Assembly (NCBI RefSeq): GCF_002000245.1
Contig: NZ_MTCM01000004.1
Coordinates: forward strand, 362,948-426,947
Origin: Sphingobacterium sp. CZ-UAM
GTDB lineage: Bacteria; Bacteroidota; Bacteroidia; Sphingobacteriales; Sphingobacteriaceae
Reading direction: 5' to 3'
DNA length: 64,000 bases
The notes under the pieces are model-generated. The model searched no databases. It saw only the letters and a program-made list of their open reading frames with translations, and was not told the origin of the DNA. A program made the position numbers and the translations under genes. Every line of letters begins with the position of its first letter. Position 1 is the stretch's first letter. This document shows, one piece after another, positions 60,373 to 64,000 of the stretch.

Positions 60373-61887
60373 ATGCCATTCAGCAATAAAAGGAACAGTC
60401 GTGATGACAACTCCAGAAAGTCACGGGGCAACTCAGATAACTTCAAATCTAGAGGCGACAAGAACAATAGTTTCGGTAAAAAATCATCCTTTGGTTCAAA
60501 GGACCAATCTGAAAGAGGTTCTTTCAGAAAAGATGACAACCGTGAAAACAGATCATTTGGATCTAATAAATACGCAGACAAACCTTCATTTCGAGGGGAA
60601 AGCAACTCCTTCCGTTCAAAAGATAACGCAGACAGACCTTTCAATAGAGGCGGTCGTTCATTTGACAGAAATGAATCATCAAGATCTTTTGACAAGAGAG
60701 ATTCCTTCAACAAATTTGATAAATCTGAACGTCCTTTCGATAAAAAAGATAATTTCAAACGTTCGGATAGAAATGATTCTTCTAGATCTTTCGATAGAAA
60801 AGAAGGTTCATTTGATAAAAGAGATAGCTTCAAACGTACAGACAGAAGTGATTCATCACGGTCTTTTGATAAAAGAGATGGTTTCAGACGCTCGGATAGA
60901 AATGATTCTTCAAGATCTTTCGACAAGAGAGATACGGCACGGTCTTTTGACCGCAGAGAAGGTTCCTTTGAAAAAAGAGACTCGTACAAACGTTTTGATA
61001 ACAATGAGCGCTCCTCAAACGATCGCAACAAAAGTTTCGACAGACCTTATAAACCATCCAATAGAAAATTTGATGGCGATAGAAACAGAAACTTTGATGA
61101 AAACAAAAATTTTGACGAGAAGCAATATATTAAGCGTCCTAAAAAGAAAGCTGAAACTTCAACAGAAGATGACGGCCTAATCCGCTTAAACCGATATATC
61201 GCCAATGCGGGCATCTGTTCCAGACGTAAAGCGGACGAATTAATCGCTGCAGGAGTAATTTGGGTAAACGGAGAGCCGGTTTCTGAATTAGGGACTAAAG
61301 TTGATCCTGCGACAGACGAAATCCGTTATAACAACGAACGTCTAAAGCGCGAGAAAATGGTCTATGTTCTACTTAATAAACCAAAGGACTATATTACGAC
61401 TACGGATGATCCTCAGGAACGTCATACGGTAATGGAGCTAGTTTCCAAAGCAACCAAAGAACGGATTTATCCTGTTGGCCGTCTTGACAGAAATACCACA
61501 GGATTACTTTTGATGACAAACGATGGCAATCTTGCGGAAAAACTTTCCCACCCTCGCAACAGCATCAGCAAAATTTACAATGTAGAGCTTAACAAGAGTC
61601 TTACTCAAGGAGATTTCAATAAAATTAATTTTGGTATTGAATTGGAAGACGGTGTCATCAAACCAGATGATTTAAGCTATGTACAAGGAGGTTCCAAAAG
61701 AGAAATAGGTATTCAGATCCACTCTGGTAAAAACCGTATTGTACGCCGTATTTTTGAATCTTTGGGTTATGAGGTCGTCAAGTTAGATCGTGTTGTTTAT
61801 GCAAACCTGACGAAAAAGGATTTACCACGCGGACGTTGGAGATATCTGGAAGAGAGAGAAATTGTGCAATTGAAACATTTGATTTAA
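60373..61887 (+). CDS. RluB/RsuA-family pseudouridine synthase with long disordered Arg/Ser/Asp/Phe-rich N terminus
   Basis: The 504-residue protein is about twice the usual size. Residues 1-260 are low-complexity and highly charged (R, S, D, K, F, N), with repeats of SSRSFDKRD and DRNDSS; then an S4 domain (about 264-310, LIRLNRYIANAGICSRRKAD) and the RsuA/RluB catalytic domain with VGRLDRNTTGLLLMTNDG (catalytic Asp near 370). It isomerises a uridine in 23S rRNA (RluB, U2605) or 16S rRNA (RsuA); the sequence suggests RluB. The tail likely binds RNA non-specifically. Bacteroidota homologues often have such tails. Confidence 0.9.
   Translation: MPFSNKRNSRDDNSRKSRGNSDNFKSRGDKNNSFGKKSSFGSKDQSERGSFRKDDNRENRSFGSNKYADKPSFRGESNSFRSKDNADRPFNRGGRSFDRNESSRSFDKRDSFNKFDKSERPFDKKDNFKRSDRNDSSRSFDRKEGSFDKRDSFKRTDRSDSSRSFDKRDGFRRSDRNDSSRSFDKRDTARSFDRREGSFEKRDSYKRFDNNERSSNDRNKSFDRPYKPSNRKFDGDRNRNFDENKNFDEKQYIKRPKKKAETSTEDDGLIRLNRYIANAGICSRRKADELIAAGVIWVNGEPVSELGTKVDPATDEIRYNNERLKREKMVYVLLNKPKDYITTTDDPQERHTVMELVSKATKERIYPVGRLDRNTTGLLLMTNDGNLAEKLSHPRNSISKIYNVELNKSLTQGDFNKINFGIELEDGVIKPDDLSYVQGGSKREIGIQIHSGKNRIVRRIFESLGYEVVKLDRVVYANLTKKDLPRGRWRYLEEREIVQLKHLI
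60661..61010 (+). repeat. Imperfect codon-level repeats in the pseudouridine synthase gene
   Basis: Within the extension, units of about 20-25 residues with core DRNDSSRSFDKRDSFKR recur at least four times, and the DNA (TCAAGATCTTTCGACAAGAG-like) is visibly repeated. It could expand or contract by slippage or recombination. Confidence 0.6.
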
Positions 61888-61908
61888 TCAAATTACATTT
61901 GATACATA

Positions 61909-61946
61909 AAATAAAGGACGGTCATTCAGTTAACCGTCCTTTATTT
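61909..61946 (+). terminator. Terminator after the pseudouridine synthase gene
   Basis: Perfect 14-bp arms 61909-61922 and 61933-61946 with a 10-nt loop and TTTATTTTTT tract. The next promoter box starts 3 bp later. Confidence 0.75.
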
Positions 61947-61948
61947 TT

Positions 61949-61956
61949 TATATTTG
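61949..61956 (+). promoter_or_regulatory. Bacteroidota -7 box for the MazG-like gene
   Basis: TATATTTG, exact TAnnTTTG match, directly after the preceding terminator and 34 nt before the ATG. Confidence 0.55.
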
Positions 61957-61990
61957 CTCCTGATAAGAAGAGTATAAAAAATTAAAGAAT

Positions 61991-62458
61991 ATGACTGATC
62001 CAAAAACACTTTCATCCGTAGCGGAATTCCATAAGACATTTCAACATCCGATCTTGGATGCACCGACGATTCCTTCCGAACAAAGATGTGCCTTACGGGT
62101 TTCTTTGATCGCTGAAGAGCTAAAAGAGCTCGAAGAAGCTATTCAGGACAAAGATCTTGTGGAAATCGCAGACGCCTTATGTGATATTCAATACGTCTTG
62201 GCTGGAGCTGTTCTTGAATTTGGCTTAAAAGACAAGTTTTCAGCGCTTTTCGATGAAGTACAGCGCTCTAACATGAGTAAAGCATGTAAGGACGAAGCCG
62301 AAGCTATCGCCACCCAAGAACATTATAAACTGAAAGGAGTAGAATCTTACTATAAAGAAGTTGACGGGAAATTTTTAGTCTTTAGAACAGCTGACAATAA
62401 AACACTCAAATCCATTAATTATTCTCCAGCGGATCTCAAGAGCATTGTCGAAGGATAA
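61991..62458 (+). CDS. MazG-like/HisE-type nucleoside triphosphate pyrophosphohydrolase
   Basis: The 155-residue all-alpha protein has the metal-binding pattern of the MazG/HisE superfamily: LIAEELKELEEAI (ExxEE) and LVEIADALCDIQYVLAG (ExxD). The start SVAEFHKTFQHPI also fits phosphoribosyl-ATP-pyrophosphohydrolase-like proteins. Such enzymes hydrolyse (d)NTPs or aberrant nucleotides to monophosphates. The C-terminal GVESYYKEVDGKFLVFRTADN is typical of a subgroup of uncertain substrate. HisE is unlikely since no his gene is near. Confidence 0.82.
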   Translation: MTDPKTLSSVAEFHKTFQHPILDAPTIPSEQRCALRVSLIAEELKELEEAIQDKDLVEIADALCDIQYVLAGAVLEFGLKDKFSALFDEVQRSNMSKACKDEAEAIATQEHYKLKGVESYYKEVDGKFLVFRTADNKTLKSINYSPADLKSIVEG

Positions 62459-62471
62459 TTTGCCATAGGGT

Positions 62472-62524
62472 ATATCCTAAAATAAATACGGCCTCCATAG
62501 GAGGCCGTATTTATTTTAGGATAT
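62472..62524. terminator. Very long hairpin, bidirectional terminator (MazG-like / yhcC)
   Basis: Arms 62472-62496 and 62500-62524 are a perfect 25-bp inverted repeat with a 3-nt ATA loop, GC core CGGCCTCC. It is the longest perfect hairpin stem in the window. Confidence 0.75.
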
Positions 62525-62579
62525 CTTAATTTCCAATCTTTATGGAATGTTATAATCTATTTTTCATCGGAGAACTCTA

Positions 62580-63530
62580 TTAATTGCATTGAAAGAGACT
62601 GCCTTGCACTACTTTCCGGGCCTCTAGCCCTTTGTCGATATAGGTCTGAATACCTGACTTCGGCAATCCCCAGTTAGGCGCGATCAACAGCTCCTTATCG
62701 GCAATACCGAAAATACGCTGAATAATCAGGTCTGAACGCAAACGTGGTATAAATTTGGACAAGAAATCCGTATAGCCTTCCATAGAAAATAATTCAAAAG
62801 GCTCACGCTTGTATTTTACGCCCATAATAGAGCCTTCCACAATATGTAAATGATGCAGTTTGACGAACTTAATTTGCGGGAAGCGATTGATCTCATCCGC
62901 ATACTTTAACATCATTTCCTCAGTCTCCCATGGAAATCCGAAAATTGTATGGACACAGAGTTCCAAAGGTGTATCCTTTAGCATATCCATCGTTTTAACG
63001 AATTCGTCGTGCGAGCATCCTCTGTTGATTTTATCCAAAGTATCGTTATAAATAGACTCCATACCCATTTCCAGATCGACATCATAACGATCTGTATAGG
63101 ATTCCAGCAAGGCTATTTTTTCAAAGTCCAGACAATCCGGACGTGTGCCCACGGAAAGACCTAATGTATTTTCGGGATCTATGCTTAACGCTTCATCATA
63201 CATCATTTTCAACAGATGTGTGGGTGCATAGGTATTTGTATTGGGCTGGAAATAGATGATAAACTTTTCCGCACCGTAGCTATTACGCGCTCTTTCAATC
63301 CCGGATTCAACCTGCTCGCGTATCGAAGGAATTTTACGGGCTGTATCTGGTGTAAAAGAATCAACATTACAGTAAGTACAGCCACCATACCCTTTACTAC
63401 CGTCACGGTTGGGGCATGTAAAATTGCCATCCACAATCACTTTAAACACTTTCTGTCCGTTATACTTTTGCTTTAAATAAGCCCCGTAATGATTATACGG
63501 TTTAATTCCGTTATCCAATAATGTACCCAT
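62580..63530 (-). CDS. yhcC: TIGR01212 radical SAM protein YhcC
   Basis: The 316-residue protein has the radical SAM cluster in CPNRDGSKGYGGCTYC (two of three cysteines three apart, the third earlier), YFQPNTNTYAP, VGTRPDCL and ELCVHTIFGFPWETEEM. It matches the YhcC family (TIGR01212), long of unknown function. The ATG is 8 bp downstream of an exact TAACTTTG box, again nearly leaderless. It is convergent with the MazG-like gene. Confidence 0.9.
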   Translation of the reverse strand: MGTLLDNGIKPYNHYGAYLKQKYNGQKVFKVIVDGNFTCPNRDGSKGYGGCTYCNVDSFTPDTARKIPSIREQVESGIERARNSYGAEKFIIYFQPNTNTYAPTHLLKMMYDEALSIDPENTLGLSVGTRPDCLDFEKIALLESYTDRYDVDLEMGMESIYNDTLDKINRGCSHDEFVKTMDMLKDTPLELCVHTIFGFPWETEEMMLKYADEINRFPQIKFVKLHHLHIVEGSIMGVKYKREPFELFSMEGYTDFLSKFIPRLRSDLIIQRIFGIADKELLIAPNWGLPKSGIQTYIDKGLEARKVVQGSLFQCN

Positions 63531-63537
63531 TGCGCTG

Positions 63538-63545
63538 CAAAGTTA
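63538..63545 (-). promoter_or_regulatory. Bacteroidota -7 box for yhcC
   Basis: Minus-strand TAACTTTG, exact TAnnTTTG match, ending 7 nt before the ATG. Confidence 0.5.
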
Positions 63546-63880
63546 CTTAATAAAAATCACAAATAGATTACTGCTCAGGAACAAAGCTTGAAAGCGTCTT
63601 CCATTATTGTGTCATTTTCAAAGATACTTCTGCCCAAGCAAACAATATTCTGAAGACTCATATGGTCACTGCGTGCTATATGAAATCCTATCAGTACAAA
63701 GGGGACTTATTATAGGTTCTGCCTAACAGTTAATATAGATATCTAGTTTTGTAAAAGAGCTTGTGGACTGCAAACGATTGTCCAATAAAATCCTGTTGCA
63801 GGAATAAAGGGACTGTACGGAACTTCCCATCCAGCCCTGTTGGCTGCCCCCAGAAAAGCAGGAGAAGAGTAAAGTATGCA
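63546..63880. other. Intergenic region between yhcC and the rRNA operon end
   Basis: About 335 bp with no convincing gene, tRNA or conserved element. One open stretch of 70 codons on the minus strand runs into the terminator and 5S sequence and is not believable. Confidence 0.5.
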
Positions 63881-63887
63881 AACGAAA

Positions 63888-63918
63888 GAAGCCCTTGACT
63901 GTTTCCAGCAAGGGCTTC
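63888..63918 (-). terminator. Terminator of the rRNA operon
   Basis: Perfect 10-bp arms 63888-63897 and 63909-63918 (GAAGCCCTTG) with an 11-nt loop, starting 12 nt beyond the 5S 3' end on the minus strand, followed by TTTCGTT. Confidence 0.75.
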
Positions 63919-63930
63919 CGTGTAAAAAAA

Positions 63931-64000
63931 GGCACCGACCTACTCTCCCACCTGTTACGGCAATACCATCGGCTCTGGCGGGCTTGACTGCTCTGTTCGG
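63931..64000 (-). rRNA. rrf: 5S ribosomal RNA, 3' part (continues beyond the right edge)
   Basis: The minus strand reads CCGAACAGAGCAGTCAAGCC at the edge, then GCCGATGGTATTGCC and GTGGGAGAGTAGGTCGGTGCC. These are the conserved 5S helix II/III, loop and 3' helix I sequences. About 70 of 110-115 nt are present. The rest of the operon (16S, 23S, probably tRNAs) must lie to the right, transcribed toward this window. Confidence 0.93.

Noticed and set aside
60360..61031. A 223-codon open frame on the minus strand, Leu/Ser/Lys-rich
   Set aside because: It is the antisense of the repetitive Arg/Ser/Asp/Phe tail of the pseudouridine synthase, whose codon usage removes stops; it has no family resemblance.
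63723..63935. A 70-codon minus-strand open frame next to the 5S gene
   Set aside because: It runs through the rRNA terminator and starts at the 5S gene's 3' edge; not a plausible protein.

Overview
The window is a chromosomal segment of a member of the Bacteroidota, most likely a Sphingobacteriaceae such as Sphingobacterium (inferred from gene content; no 16S is visible). The signs are low GC, a SusC/SusD pair with ECF sigma and FecR anti-sigma genes, a T9SS type A sorting domain, DUF4476 and DUF1080 proteins, a long-form IspG, an F-ATPase operon without atpD/atpC, and at least eighteen perfect Bacteroidota -7 promoter boxes (TAnnTTTG) placed just upstream of genes. I see no insertion sequence, prophage, CRISPR array, tRNA gene or frank pseudogene. 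About 90 percent is coding, and many gene ends are marked by perfect palindromic hairpins.

Layout. 1-3.4 kb: the tail of a DCC-family (DUF393) gene, an NAD(P)-dependent semialdehyde dehydrogenase, a secreted DUF4476 protein and hemJ. 3.5-13 kb (minus): a polysaccharide-utilisation-type locus of ECF sigma, FecR, SusC, SusD, a two-gene split LysO-type exporter and a GH63-like glycoside hydrolase lipoprotein; the last four genes are packed with overlaps of 4-11 nt or a 5-nt gap. 13.2-16.4 kb (minus): histidine kinase, response regulator, a TPR membrane protein and hemE, overlapping or nearly so. 16.5-22.1 kb: HAD phosphatase, DUF1080 protein, TonB-dependent receptor, clpS and fabH. 22.1-28 kb (minus): the F-ATPase operon atpZ-(132-aa membrane protein)-atpB-E-F-H-A-G from a clear promoter at 27,988. 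28-31 kb: a PIF1/RecD-like helicase with a C-terminal HTH and a cupin.

31.3-36.6 kb holds the least explained part: three plus-strand genes (an Ala/Pro-rich coiled-coil protein, a two-TM coiled-coil protein, and a membrane-anchored Ppx/GppA-like actin-fold protein) converge on two minus-strand genes (an SPFH protein with a C-terminal GYF_2-like domain, and a double zinc-ribbon tail-anchored protein). The SPFH plus zinc-ribbon pair recalls Bacillus ydjG/ydjI next to a PspA homologue, so I propose an envelope or membrane-stress module. This is the best candidate for an undescribed system.

36.7-48 kb: parE, purU, a cysteine-rich protein resembling nitronate monooxygenase (no assigned function), a class I methyltransferase, mlaF/mlaE without an MCE gene, a LiaF/toastrack-type membrane protein, ispG and a tiny T9SS-sorted protein. 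48-64 kb: kup, rlmF, an APC amino-acid permease, an AcpH-like protein, tyrS, a GNAT acetyltransferase, ftsK-lolA, an MltD-like transglycosylase, an RluB-type pseudouridine synthase with a 260-residue disordered repeat extension, a MazG-like pyrophosphohydrolase, yhcC and, at the right edge, the 3' part of a 5S rRNA gene on the minus strand with its terminator. An rRNA operon therefore lies just outside the window.
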